DNA of 64,000 nucleotides, from the NCBI GenBank assembly GCA_017860295.1, contig JAFNAS010000014.1, forward strand, positions 1 through 64,000, read 5' to 3'. The position numbers and the translations under genes are program-made. Shown piece after piece: positions 1 to 7,243 of this stretch (the first letter of the stretch is position 1; each line of letters begins with the position of its first letter). The stretch is from Bacteroidota bacterium (GTDB lineage Bacteria > Bacteroidota > Bacteroidia > Bacteroidales > Paludibacteraceae). The notes beneath the pieces were generated by a model. The model was not told the origin of the DNA, did not search any database, and was given only the letters and a program-made list of their open reading frames with translations.

Positions 1-105
1 AAGATTTGAGCAAAACAACAGACATATAACAACCGATAAGTCCCATTGGAGCCTGCACAAGGCTTTAAAGGCTCTACAACGGGACTTATCTACTCGTTAT
101 GTGCC
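1..105 (+). repeat. attC-like cassette recombination site (copy 1 of a duplicated site)
   Basis: An imperfect palindrome ends the cassette lying upstream of the window. The arms GATAAGTCCC (35-44) and GGGACTTATC (81-90) are perfect complements. The outer ends are ACATATAAC (22-30) and GTTATGTGC (96-104), which resemble integron R'' and R' boxes. A near copy lies at 11172-11272. The integron assignment is inferred from structure; no integrase is visible. Confidence 0.65.
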
Positions 106-124
106 ATAATACAAGAGACTAACC

Positions 125-1120
125 ATGGATAAGAAACATGCTATGGAATTTCAGAAAATCTATGCTGGAATATCAAAGAATTTGAATAATAAAAAGTGGA
201 AATGCATAATTAATAACTGCGATAATCATTCCATTAATTCTCATTTATTACAGCAAAATGGGATTCTTAATCTAATATCAGAAGATAATCATGTGATCGA
301 AGTAAAAGCTATAGATTCTTTCAAATGGAATGAAAGTAACTCTCCACTGACATTTAAAAGAATAAGTATAAAACAATCGTTATCATTGAATTTGTTCTGT
401 AATAAACATGATACTGAAATTTTCAAACATGCAGAAACACTTCCCCTTGATTTCAATGATTACTTGACTCAAATATTGTTTACATATCGGATTATTTGTG
501 CAGAGATTAGAAAAAAAGAATATAATATCGAAATTTATCAAAGATTATTAAATTCAAATACTTTATATGGCTCATTACCTGTAGACAATTTTGAAACTTT
601 CATCGAAGGGTCAAAAAGAGGAATTGAAGACTTGCGAGTTTATAAAGAGAAAATTGAAAATGAGCTTAATGGCAGCGAAAAAGAATTTGAATTTAAAGTG
701 TTAAAATTTCCCTTGATAAAGGTTTATTGTTCTGCGGGTTTTAACATTTACGAAACCTATGCAACACCTCTTGAAGAAATTCCGCTTAAATATGTTTTTA
801 TTCATGTTATACCGAGCGAAGATTCTTTAAATATTATACTTGGATACAATAAAAGACTTGTTAAAAAATCAATTATTGATTATGTGAACTCTTGGGAAGG
901 TTTATCTATTGGTGAGTTCGAATTAAGACTTACTGATTTATTTGCGACAAGGGTTGAGAATTGGGGATTATCACCAGTTATTTATCGTCAACTTAATAAA
1001 GAAACTGAAAATGCTTTTATAAAATATTTTGGGGAAAATTCTTTGAATTATTTAGACGGTCAAAAGATTGATTTTAATTTATTTGAAGGAAATAATTACG
1101 GCACACAACAGCCGCTATAA
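125..1120 (+). CDS. Cassette-borne protein of unknown function, possible zinc-binding N-terminus
   Basis: This 331-residue protein is soluble, with no signal peptide or membrane segment. I do not recognise a named family. The N-terminal 100 residues carry a spaced Cys/His pattern: CIINNC near residue 27, INSHLL near 38, then LFCNKHD near 90. It looks like a metal-binding or HNH-like fold, but this is inference. The C-terminal two thirds contain charged helices and a beta-rich part without a recognised motif. The stop codon lies inside the following attC-like palindrome, a common layout for integron cassettes. It is the only gene in its cassette and is AT-rich like its array neighbours. Confidence 0.75.
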   Translation: MDKKHAMEFQKIYAGISKNLNNKKWKCIINNCDNHSINSHLLQQNGILNLISEDNHVIEVKAIDSFKWNESNSPLTFKRISIKQSLSLNLFCNKHDTEIFKHAETLPLDFNDYLTQILFTYRIICAEIRKKEYNIEIYQRLLNSNTLYGSLPVDNFETFIEGSKRGIEDLRVYKEKIENELNGSEKEFEFKVLKFPLIKVYCSAGFNIYETYATPLEEIPLKYVFIHVIPSEDSLNIILGYNKRLVKKSIIDYVNSWEGLSIGEFELRLTDLFATRVENWGLSPVIYRQLNKETENAFIKYFGENSLNYLDGQKIDFNLFEGNNYGTQQPL

Positions 1121-1240
1121 AAAAATGCCGAGAAATTACTAGCTTTGGGCAGGTTAGCTCGCTTGGGTTTGTTGTAGTAGGCGGACAGAACGCAGTCCAC
1201 GAATTCGGCAACATTTTCATAGCGGCGGCACGTTATGTGC
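1101..1240 (+). repeat. attC-like site ending the first cassette
   Basis: The left end GCACACAAC (1101-1109) continues into GCCGCTAT (1111-1118) and ATGCCGA (1125-1131). The right side has TCGGCA (1205-1210), ATAGCGGC (1219-1226) and GTTATGTGC (1232-1240). The arms pair in the order expected of attC (R'', L'', L', R'). The next cassette therefore begins with GTTATGTGC, and its own attC begins with the exact complement GCACATAAC near 1928. Such self-matching of cassette ends is what circular cassettes give. Confidence 0.75.
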
Positions 1241-1464
1241 AACAGCAAAAAAATAAAGAGCGACATTGTTTTAGCTGAAAAATCTTTGACGAACTGTCCG
1301 CTTCGTGACTCGACTTGACAAATCTGTAACGACAGAATTAGCTGACTTTCCAACTTTTGCTTGGCGGACAATTCCTCGCGGATTTTCAAGGAATACAAAA
1401 CAACTATTATCATTTCAACTGTTAGACATAATGACTGAGAAACAATAAATTAATTGAAATTTGC

Positions 1465-1851
1465 ATGAAACTAACTTATAACATATTATCTCTTTTATTG
1501 ATTCTATTGCTAGTTTACGGTTGCTCAAAGAACAAGATTAAGATTGAAAAGAATATCTATTTATTAGACTGGGTTGGCATGCCATATCATAATTGTACGA
1601 CAGAAGAAATAATCGAACAACTTGGTAAACCAGAGAAAATTGACTCGTTTAAAATTCATGACTCGACTAATTTATTTCCAATATATAGACCCTTGACACG
1701 ATTTATTCCTCATAACAGCGACTATGTTTTAGTTAAGGAACTTTTCTGGAAACAAGACTCGTTTCAAATATATTATTGGTTTATAAAAAGTAGAAATGTT
1801 TGGTATTCGAGAGATGGGTTGGTATATGACCCGAATCATGTTGAATTTTAA
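1465..1851 (+). CDS. Small cassette-borne lipoprotein, unknown function
   Basis: This 128-residue protein has a hydrophobic signal segment (about residues 5-18) followed by a lipobox ending in Cys near residue 20 (VYGC). It should therefore be exported and lipidated. The mature part is small and rich in aromatic residues (Trp, Tyr), without repeats. The segment around residues 45-60 (TTEEIIEQLGKPEKID) recalls the opening of small outer-membrane lipoproteins of the BamE/SmpA type, but the resemblance is weak and I do not assign a family. It is alone in its cassette, and attC-like sequence follows at about 1928. Confidence 0.7.
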   Translation: MKLTYNILSLLLILLLVYGCSKNKIKIEKNIYLLDWVGMPYHNCTTEEIIEQLGKPEKIDSFKIHDSTNLFPIYRPLTRFIPHNSDYVLVKELFWKQDSFQIYYWFIKSRNVWYSRDGLVYDPNHVEF

Positions 1852-1927
1852 GTAGAAAACACAATATAAAGTCAATGAAAATTTTCATATTGACAGGAAA
1901 AACACATATAAATATCAAAGCTGCTAG

Positions 1928-2180
1928 CACATAACACACGCTCTTAGGTTTGCAAAAGAAAAGAAGGATTTGAGAGGCGAGGTTGATTTCTCTACTTTTG
2001 TTGTAAAAAAGCAAGGAATTAACCGGCTATCGAGGGTTAACTAGTAACACACGTGAATATAATTCATCATAGGTATAAGACCCAGGTAGCCTGGCTGAAA
2101 GACACCAAATAGAATTCTGGTATTCGCAAGACCAATAAGAGTGTTAGTGCGTGCATAACAGCTATCGGTTAATTCCAAGC
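1928..2180 (+). repeat. Composite attC-like / IS110 left-end region
   Basis: The region begins with GCACATAAC, the complement of the GTTATGTGC that opens this cassette. It then contains a second palindrome with ends GGAATTAACCG (2015-2025) and CGGTTAATTCC (2166-2176). TAAGAG near 2137 can pair with CTCTTA near 1941. No protein is encoded. It could be two nested attC sites, or an attC into which an IS110-type element inserted. The untranslated stretch before an IS110 recombinase gene normally encodes its bridge RNA, so part of it may be a bridge-RNA remnant. Both readings are inference. Confidence 0.45.
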
Positions 2181-2199
2181 AAAACAGTGTTACAAAAGT

Positions 2200-2433
2200 A
2201 TGAAAAAGGTTTTTATTGGAATTGATTTCTCAAAATTAAAATTTGATTCAGCAATTTACAGTGTTGATACAAAAGCGATTGTAGTAACAAAAGTTTTTGA
2301 CAATGAACAATCCGGATATGTGGATTTTCTCCAATGGGTAAAAGCAAATACCCGTTGTCAGAAGTCAGGGATGTTGTTTTGTGGTGAGTATACCGATGTT
2401 CATTGGCTGGCTGACCCCGTTTTGACGGGGTAA
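2200..2433 (+). pseudogene. IS110-family transposase, N-terminal fragment
   Basis: Only about the first 70 residues of an IS110-family recombinase remain. They include the RuvC-like DEDD opening (FIGIDFSKLKFD near residues 5-16) and a later segment LFCGEYTDVHW resembling the family motif with Glu and His-Thr. Full-length proteins are about 300-350 residues, so the catalytic domain is incomplete and the C-terminal serine domain is absent. The reading frame runs into the long repeat at 2401, where homology stops. This suggests the element was cut by cassette rearrangement. Not expected to be active. Confidence 0.75.
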
Positions 2434-2637
2434 ACTGTGCATTTCGGCATCCCGATAGCTATCGGGAGCTCCTGCATTAGCTTTGCTGATTTTTAATTAG
2501 CTTCGCTGATCTTTGATTAGCTTCGCTGATCTTCGATTCACCTTGTCGTTTCACGACAGCGAACGCTCCCGCAACCAACGGTCACGACCAACGGGAGTAA
2601 ACCGCCAAATGCCATTGCCTCGGTCGTTAGGTGCAAG
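2401..2637 (+). repeat. Long attC-like repeat, copy A
   Basis: A non-coding block about 237 bp long is nearly identical to the block at 3486-3703. It contains the perfect 16-bp palindrome CCCGATAGCTATCGGG (2451-2466) and three tandem units resembling ATTAGCTTCGCTGAT (about 2477-2533). The right end CATTGCCTCGGTCGTTAGG (2613-2631) is shared with copy B and with the site ending near 10669. Copy A has one tandem unit more than copy B. It separates the IS110 fragment from the map cassette. Confidence 0.7.
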
Positions 2638-2687
2638 TTTTAAAAAAAGACCTCGCCACAAATATTATAAATTTAAAAGGGTTAAAC

Positions 2688-3455
2688 ATGTCAATAACAA
2701 AGGAATTCGAGTTGATAGGAATGCAAAAGGCAAGTGAAGCAGTTGCATATACGTTAAAGGAAATGATAAAATTTGCTCAACCAGGTGTGACAACAAAAGA
2801 GCTTGATGAATTTGGAGGAAAACTATTAATGGAGTTTGGTGCAAAATCAGCTCCATTTGTAAGTTATGGCTTCCCTGGTTGGACTTGTATAAGTGTAAAT
2901 AATGAGTTTTGTCATGGTATCCCGTCTGACCTTAGAATATTACAAGAAGGCGATTTGATAAATATAGATGTTTCTGCTGAGCTAAATGGATTTTTTTCAG
3001 ACAACGGTGGCTCCTTTGTATTAGGGAATGATCAACACCAATATCAAAATCTCGTTAATGCTTCTAAAGAGATTCTTTACAAAGCTATTCACAATATAAA
3101 AGGTGGAGTCCGTATTTCGGATATAGGACTTTTAATTGAAACGGAAGCAAAAAAAAGAGGCTATAAAGTAATCAAAAATTTGACTGGACATGGTGTTGGA
3201 AGAAAACTCCATGAAGAACCGAATGAAATACCTAATTTTAGGGACAAATACAATACTTCCCGATTTCGCAAGAACTCAGTTGTTGCTATCGAAACATTTA
3301 TTTCAACAACTTCAAACTATGCTGAGACTTTAGGAAACGATGGTTGGACTATGATTGGAAATAAAGGAGGGTTTATGGCTCAACATGAACACACTATTAT
3401 TGTAACTGATGGTAAGCCGATTATCCTCACTGAAATGAACGAGATTTGGAATTAG
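2688..3455 (+). CDS. map: Type I methionine aminopeptidase (M24 family), cassette-borne
   Basis: This enzyme removes the initiator methionine from nascent proteins in the cytoplasm. All five metal ligands of the M24 pita-bread fold are visible in order: Asp in INIDVSAE, Asp in FSDNGG, His in GHGVGR, Glu in VAIETF and Glu in QHEHTI. The start at 2688 gives 255 residues, the normal family length; an upstream in-frame ATG at 2631 lies inside the attC-like repeat and is less likely. A housekeeping map gene presumably exists elsewhere, so this would be a spare copy. Extra copies can tolerate inhibitors of the main enzyme, but nothing here proves that role. Confidence 0.9.
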   Translation: MSITKEFELIGMQKASEAVAYTLKEMIKFAQPGVTTKELDEFGGKLLMEFGAKSAPFVSYGFPGWTCISVNNEFCHGIPSDLRILQEGDLINIDVSAELNGFFSDNGGSFVLGNDQHQYQNLVNASKEILYKAIHNIKGGVRISDIGLLIETEAKKRGYKVIKNLTGHGVGRKLHEEPNEIPNFRDKYNTSRFRKNSVVAIETFISTTSNYAETLGNDGWTMIGNKGGFMAQHEHTIIVTDGKPIILTEMNEIWN

Positions 3456-3465
3456 CAAAAAACTG

Positions 3466-3703
3466 CGGCTAACACACGCTATGTTCATTGTCAGGCTCAC
3501 TCCGTTTTGACGGGGTAAACTGTGCATTCCGGCATCCCGATAGCTATCGGGAGCTCCCGCATTAGCTTTGCTGATTTTCAATTAGCTTCGCTGATCTTCG
3601 ATTCACCTTGTCGTTTCACGACAGCGAACGCTCCCGCACCAACGGTCACAACCAACGGGAGTAAACCGCCAAATGCCCATTGCCTCTGTCGTTGGCTGCA
3701 AGT
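3466..3703 (+). repeat. Long attC-like repeat, copy B
   Basis: The outer ends GCGGCTAAC (3466-3474) and GTTGGCTGC (3691-3699) are near complements. The interior repeats copy A: palindrome CCCGATAGCTATCGGG at 3536-3551, two ATTAGCTTCGCTGAT-like units, and the shared right end CCCATTGCCTCTGTCGTTGG. It closes the map cassette. From 3704 to 3839 there is no gene apart from the leader of the next operon. Confidence 0.7.
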
Positions 3704-3839
3704 CTCACAAAACGCTTGCAGACTTAGACAAAGCCTACCAGCTAAAAAATGGACTTTTCACGACAATAATTTTGGACTTTTCAAGAAAGCTAAATGAATA
3801 TTTTTTGCTCATCTTTGCAGCTTAAAATAAATTTATATT

Positions 3840-4490
3840 ATGGCTTCACTAGAAGATTTAAAATGGCGTTACGCTACAAAAAAAATGAACGGACAGACCG
3901 TTCCGCAAGAAAAATTAGACTATATACTGGAAGCAGCAAGATTAGCACCTTCTTCTTCCGGATTGCAACAATATCGGGTTTTTGTCATTAAACAAGGTGA
4001 AAAACTTAAACAACTCAACGATTTGGTTTTTAAGGATTTTCCTTTTAATCAAAACCAAATTTTATCTTGTTCTCATGTATTGGTTTGGGCGGCTTTTTCC
4101 GAATACACCTTCGAGAGGATAAAAACGCCACTTACCCAATCAGCAATATTTCGTGGTCAACCCGAAAACCATTCGGATGAATATATCCAAAGACTTTATG
4201 CGCATTACGAATCATTCGATAAAAATTGGCAGGAAAACCATTGTGCCAGGCAAGCTTATTTGTCTTTTGGCATAGCTCTTATGGCTGCTGCCGAGCAAAA
4301 GGTAGATGCTACGCCAATGGAGGGTTTTGATAAAACTAAAATGGATGAATTTCTTGGTATTGGTGGTGATTCAGGTCTTAAAAGTGTACTGGCAATGCCC
4401 ATAGGGTACAGAGATGAAGCCAACGATTGGTTGGTAAATCTAAAGAAATGGAGAGTATCAAAAGAGGAATTTGTAACCGAAATAATGTAA
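3840..4490 (+). CDS. Nitroreductase family NAD(P)H-dependent oxidoreductase
   Basis: A 216-residue FMN-dependent nitroreductase-like enzyme, expected to reduce quinones, nitro compounds or similar electrophiles in the cytoplasm. The N-terminus matches the family: WRYATKKM near residue 9, then EAARLAPSSSGLQQYRVFVI (about 31-50), the FMN-binding segment. The C-terminal region has GGDSGLKSVLAMPIGYRDE, the usual late Gly-rich strand. It is the first gene of a three-gene operon with an aldo-keto reductase (4 bp gap) and an AraC regulator. That arrangement suggests inducible detoxification of a carbonyl or nitro compound. Length is typical for the NfnB-like subgroup. Confidence 0.88.
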   Translation: MASLEDLKWRYATKKMNGQTVPQEKLDYILEAARLAPSSSGLQQYRVFVIKQGEKLKQLNDLVFKDFPFNQNQILSCSHVLVWAAFSEYTFERIKTPLTQSAIFRGQPENHSDEYIQRLYAHYESFDKNWQENHCARQAYLSFGIALMAAAEQKVDATPMEGFDKTKMDEFLGIGGDSGLKSVLAMPIGYRDEANDWLVNLKKWRVSKEEFVTEIM

Positions 4491-4494
4491 GCTG

Positions 4495-5481
4495 ATGCAA
4501 ACAAGGAAATTAGGAATAAACGGACCGGAAGTTTCAGCTATATCGATAGGAACAAGCTGGGGAATAAATAGCTTATCAGAATGGCATCAAGCTAAAAAAC
4601 AATTAAGCCAAACTTTGCATCAGGCAATAAACGCAGGAATTAATTTTATCAATACTGCTGATTTTTATGGTTGTGGGATTAGTGAACTTACGATTGGTGA
4701 AGTCATTAAAGAAAGAAGAAAAGACGTATTCATCAGTGTTAAAACAGGTGCAGTCATTAACCCCCACGGACATTTTACAGGACTGGACGGAAGTCCAAAA
4801 GCGATAAAAAATTATTGCGCCTATTCACTCAAGCGTTTGGGGGTAGATGAGATTGATTTGTACCAACCTTGCCGCATTGACCCTCAAGTTCCAATTGAGG
4901 AAACGGTTGGTGCAATTAAAGATTTGATTTCTGAAGGAAAGGTTAGATATTTAGGACTATCCGAAGCAAATGCGGAGCAATTACAGCGGGCAAATAAAAT
5001 ACATCAGGTATCAGCATTGGAAATTGAATATTCTTTAGCAACGCGGTTTATTGAAAATGAGATTTTACAAGTTGCAAGAAACCTGGGTACAGCTATCGTT
5101 CCATATTCTGTTTTCAGCTATGGTTTGCTTACAGGTAAAATGAAATTTCCTTTACCTGGAAATGATTATAAAAATAGGTGGCCACGATTTGAAAGTGTAA
5201 ATTTGGAGCATAATTTAGAAATGGTAGAACAGCTAAAGGAATTTGCCAAAAGCAAAAATGCAAGCCCAAGCCAAATAGCATTGGCCTGGCTCCTAAATCA
5301 AGGCGATGACATTATTCCGATTGTTGGAATGACAAAACCTGAACGGATAACAGAAAATACAGAAGCACTACAAATTAATTTCACAAACAGTGAGCTTCAA
5401 CTATTAAATGAAACCTTTTTCGAAGGAGCATTTAAAGGAGAACGTTATCCGCCGGCTTTTTTATCCTGGGTTGCTTCGTAA
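4495..5481 (+). CDS. Aldo/keto reductase
   Basis: A 328-residue NADPH-dependent TIM-barrel oxidoreductase. Family signatures seen: INTADFYG near residue 51 with the catalytic Asp and Tyr, KTGA (catalytic Lys) near 82, the GKVRYLGLSEANAEQL segment near 148, and the late NADPH-binding segment IPIVGMTKPERITEN near 280. Most relatives have His where this protein reads QPCRID after DEIDLY, so the usual catalytic-tetrad His (commonly in a Y-Q-x-H motif) appears to be replaced by Cys or Arg; this needs an alignment. It sits between a nitroreductase and an AraC regulator in one operon, suggesting conversion of a toxic carbonyl. Confidence 0.88.
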   Translation: MQTRKLGINGPEVSAISIGTSWGINSLSEWHQAKKQLSQTLHQAINAGINFINTADFYGCGISELTIGEVIKERRKDVFISVKTGAVINPHGHFTGLDGSPKAIKNYCAYSLKRLGVDEIDLYQPCRIDPQVPIEETVGAIKDLISEGKVRYLGLSEANAEQLQRANKIHQVSALEIEYSLATRFIENEILQVARNLGTAIVPYSVFSYGLLTGKMKFPLPGNDYKNRWPRFESVNLEHNLEMVEQLKEFAKSKNASPSQIALAWLLNQGDDIIPIVGMTKPERITENTEALQINFTNSELQLLNETFFEGAFKGERYPPAFLSWVAS

Positions 5482-5495
5482 ATCAGAACGTCAAA

Positions 5496-6296
5496 ATGAG
5501 TATAGATAAAACATCAGAATATGTAAATGCTGAAATTTCGGGAGAACATTTTATTTCCGAACACATTTTCTTTTATATCAAAAAAGGGGAGACAACGTGT
5601 TATGACGGAAATCAAACAGTTGTTTTCAAATCGGGTGAGTTTGGACTCATCCGAAAAAACCGCCTTGCGAGATACAGCAAGAGAAAAACAATCAATGATA
5701 ACGAAACGGTATTTATCCGATTTGATAAAGAATTTCTCCAAAATTTTCAAGAAAAATATAACACTCAAACAGTCTTATTCAAGTCCGAAAGCACATTTAT
5801 ACAATTAAATCCAAATGAGCTGTTGCCTGTTTTTTTTCAATCATTATCCCCTTTAATAAATCAAGGAATAATCAGAGAACCTTTTGCAGATGTTAAGCGT
5901 GAAGAATTGCTTCTAATTCTTTTACAGAAACAACCGGAATTAGCCGGTTTGTTTTTTGATTACGGCATTCCACAAAAAATCGATATAGAGGAATTTATCA
6001 ATAAAAATTACAAATTCAATGTAAGCGTTGAACGCTTTGCATTTTTGACAGGTCGTAGCTTGTCTGCATTTAAGCGTGATTTTAAAGCCATTTTCAATGA
6101 AACGCCAAGCCGTTGGTTAGTAAAAAAGCGTTTGCAGGAAGCCTATTTTCTCCTGGAGAAGAAAAAACAAAAACCATCTGACATTTATTTAGAATTGGGT
6201 TTTGAAACATTATCCCATTTTTCTTATGCCTTCAAAAAGCAGTTTAGAGTGACACCAACAGAAATTGCCGGACAAGAGAAAGAGACCAGCCGCTAA
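5496..6296 (+). CDS. AraC-family transcriptional regulator
   Basis: A 266-residue regulator. The N-terminal 160 residues form a cupin-like sensor region (FIYIKKGE-like strands, GEFGLIRKN near 43). The C-terminal 100 residues carry the double helix-turn-helix: FNVSVERFAFLTGRSLSAFK (helix-turn-helix 1) and the characteristic LGFETLSHFSYAFKKQFRVT (second recognition helix and family signature). It follows the aldo-keto reductase by 14 bp and closes the only cassette here that carries a whole operon with its own regulator. It probably controls the two enzymes upstream, though no operator was identified. Confidence 0.9.
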   Translation: MSIDKTSEYVNAEISGEHFISEHIFFYIKKGETTCYDGNQTVVFKSGEFGLIRKNRLARYSKRKTINDNETVFIRFDKEFLQNFQEKYNTQTVLFKSESTFIQLNPNELLPVFFQSLSPLINQGIIREPFADVKREELLLILLQKQPELAGLFFDYGIPQKIDIEEFINKNYKFNVSVERFAFLTGRSLSAFKRDFKAIFNETPSRWLVKKRLQEAYFLLEKKKQKPSDIYLELGFETLSHFSYAFKKQFRVTPTEIAGQEKETSR

Positions 6297-6416
6297 CAAG
6301 GTATTGGCAAAAGCAGGAATACTATTGAACTTTTGGCTATATTTGAACTATGGTATTTCTATTGAAGTTTTGTGCTAAGAATCTCCGCCTTCGGCAATAC
6401 CCAAACCGTTAGTGGT
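6289..6416 (+). repeat. attC-like site after the AraC operon
   Basis: The ends are GCCGCTAAC (6289-6296 region) and GTTAGTGG (6409-6416 region). The inner arms GGTATTG (6300-6306) and CAATACC (6395-6401) pair perfectly. The terminal codons of the AraC gene overlap its left edge. About 90 bp of spacer lie between the arms. Confidence 0.75.
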
Positions 6417-6442
6417 CAGGCTAAGTGCACGAATAAATAACA

Positions 6443-6928
6443 TTGACAATTATGAAAATGAACAGCAATATGAAAACTATCACCACGATTCTATTAGCGG
6501 GTATTTTACTTATTTCTTGTAACAATCAAAACACAAACAATATGGCAATAACAGAAAATGAAAAAATCGTAAGACAGTATTATGAATACTTCAATAATCA
6601 CGAATGGAAAAAAATGGCAGAAATGTACACAGAAGTTTCTGACTTTAAAGACCCTTCACTTGGACAAGGCATTGTAAAACAAACAAGACAACAGATTATT
6701 GAAAAATATTCGGGACTAAGTGAAATGTTTCCTGATGTAAAAGATAAGATAGTTCAAATCTATCCATCGGGTTACAAACACATAATAGTTGAATTTATCT
6801 CGACCGGAACAGCACCAGACGGCTCAAAATTTGAATTGCCAATCTGTACTATTTTCACAATTGAGAACGGGATTATTACCAAAGACTTCACGTATTATGA
6901 CAATTTTGAAGACCCAAAACAAGAATAA
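6443..6928 (+). CDS. NTF2/SnoaL-like lipoprotein
   Basis: A 161-residue protein with a lipoprotein signal (LLAGILLISC, lipid-bearing Cys near residue 26) and a mature domain like the SnoaL/NTF2 fold. Family-like features are VRQYYEYFNNHEWKKMAEMY at the start of the domain, the FKDPSLGQG turn, and the beta strands HIIVEFISTGTAPDG. Such domains bind small molecules or act as polyketide-cyclase-like enzymes; the substrate cannot be told. Several in-frame ATGs exist (6443, 6452, 6470); the one at 6470 gives the most compact signal peptide. It is single in its cassette. Confidence 0.8.
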   Translation: MTIMKMNSNMKTITTILLAGILLISCNNQNTNNMAITENEKIVRQYYEYFNNHEWKKMAEMYTEVSDFKDPSLGQGIVKQTRQQIIEKYSGLSEMFPDVKDKIVQIYPSGYKHIIVEFISTGTAPDGSKFELPICTIFTIENGIITKDFTYYDNFEDPKQE

Positions 6929-6939
6929 TAAAAGCCCGA

Positions 6940-7072
6940 ATCGCTAACAATGTATATACAAAATAGGCGTGACTGTAGTAAATTCAATGGCTGTAGCCCG
7001 CTTAAAATTGTAACGGTTTGACAAGAAACTACCATGCAATTTGCCACGACTTATACAATTTTCCGTTGATGG
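6940..7072 (+). repeat. attC-like site after the NTF2-like gene
   Basis: The left part TCGCTAACAATGTATATAC (6941-6959) pairs loosely with TTATACAATTTTCCGTTGAT (7051-7070). The end boxes are CTAAC and GTTGA. The interior carries TAGGCGTGACTG and similar attC-type spacer sequence with no reading frame. Confidence 0.6.
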
Positions 7073-7110
7073 TAATTTTCCCTATCACGAAAACTTGATT
7101 AAATTCTCAA

Positions 7111-7206
7111 GTTAACGTCAAAATGGGAGCAAGAAAAAAGAGTGAAAATGAGAAATGAAGAGAAATACATAGCATTGATAATTAACCCCAGTTTTTGACG
7201 TTAGTC
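7111..7206 (+). repeat. Second attC-like palindrome with no gene before it
   Basis: TAACGTCAAAA (7113-7123) is complementary to TTTTGACGTTA (7193-7203), an 11-bp perfect match with outer GTTAAC / GTTAGTC ends. Only about 40 bp separate it from the previous attC-like site, too little for a gene. It is either the relic of an empty or deleted cassette or a tandem attC. The following gene begins 40 bp later. Confidence 0.6.
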
Positions 7207-7243
7207 AGAATTTAAGGAGACGACATAAAATTTTGAAAATATT

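Noticed and set aside
1096-1413. Minus-strand reading frame of 105 codons across the first attC-like site
   Set aside because: It overlaps the 3' end of the first cassette gene and the palindrome, has no family resemblance and opposes all neighbours; best explained as a chance frame.
2513-3797. Short frames inside the long attC-like repeats (for example 2513-2737 and 3522-3797)
   Set aside because: They are read from the repeat itself, are Ser/Arg-rich and low in complexity, and change with the number of tandem units.
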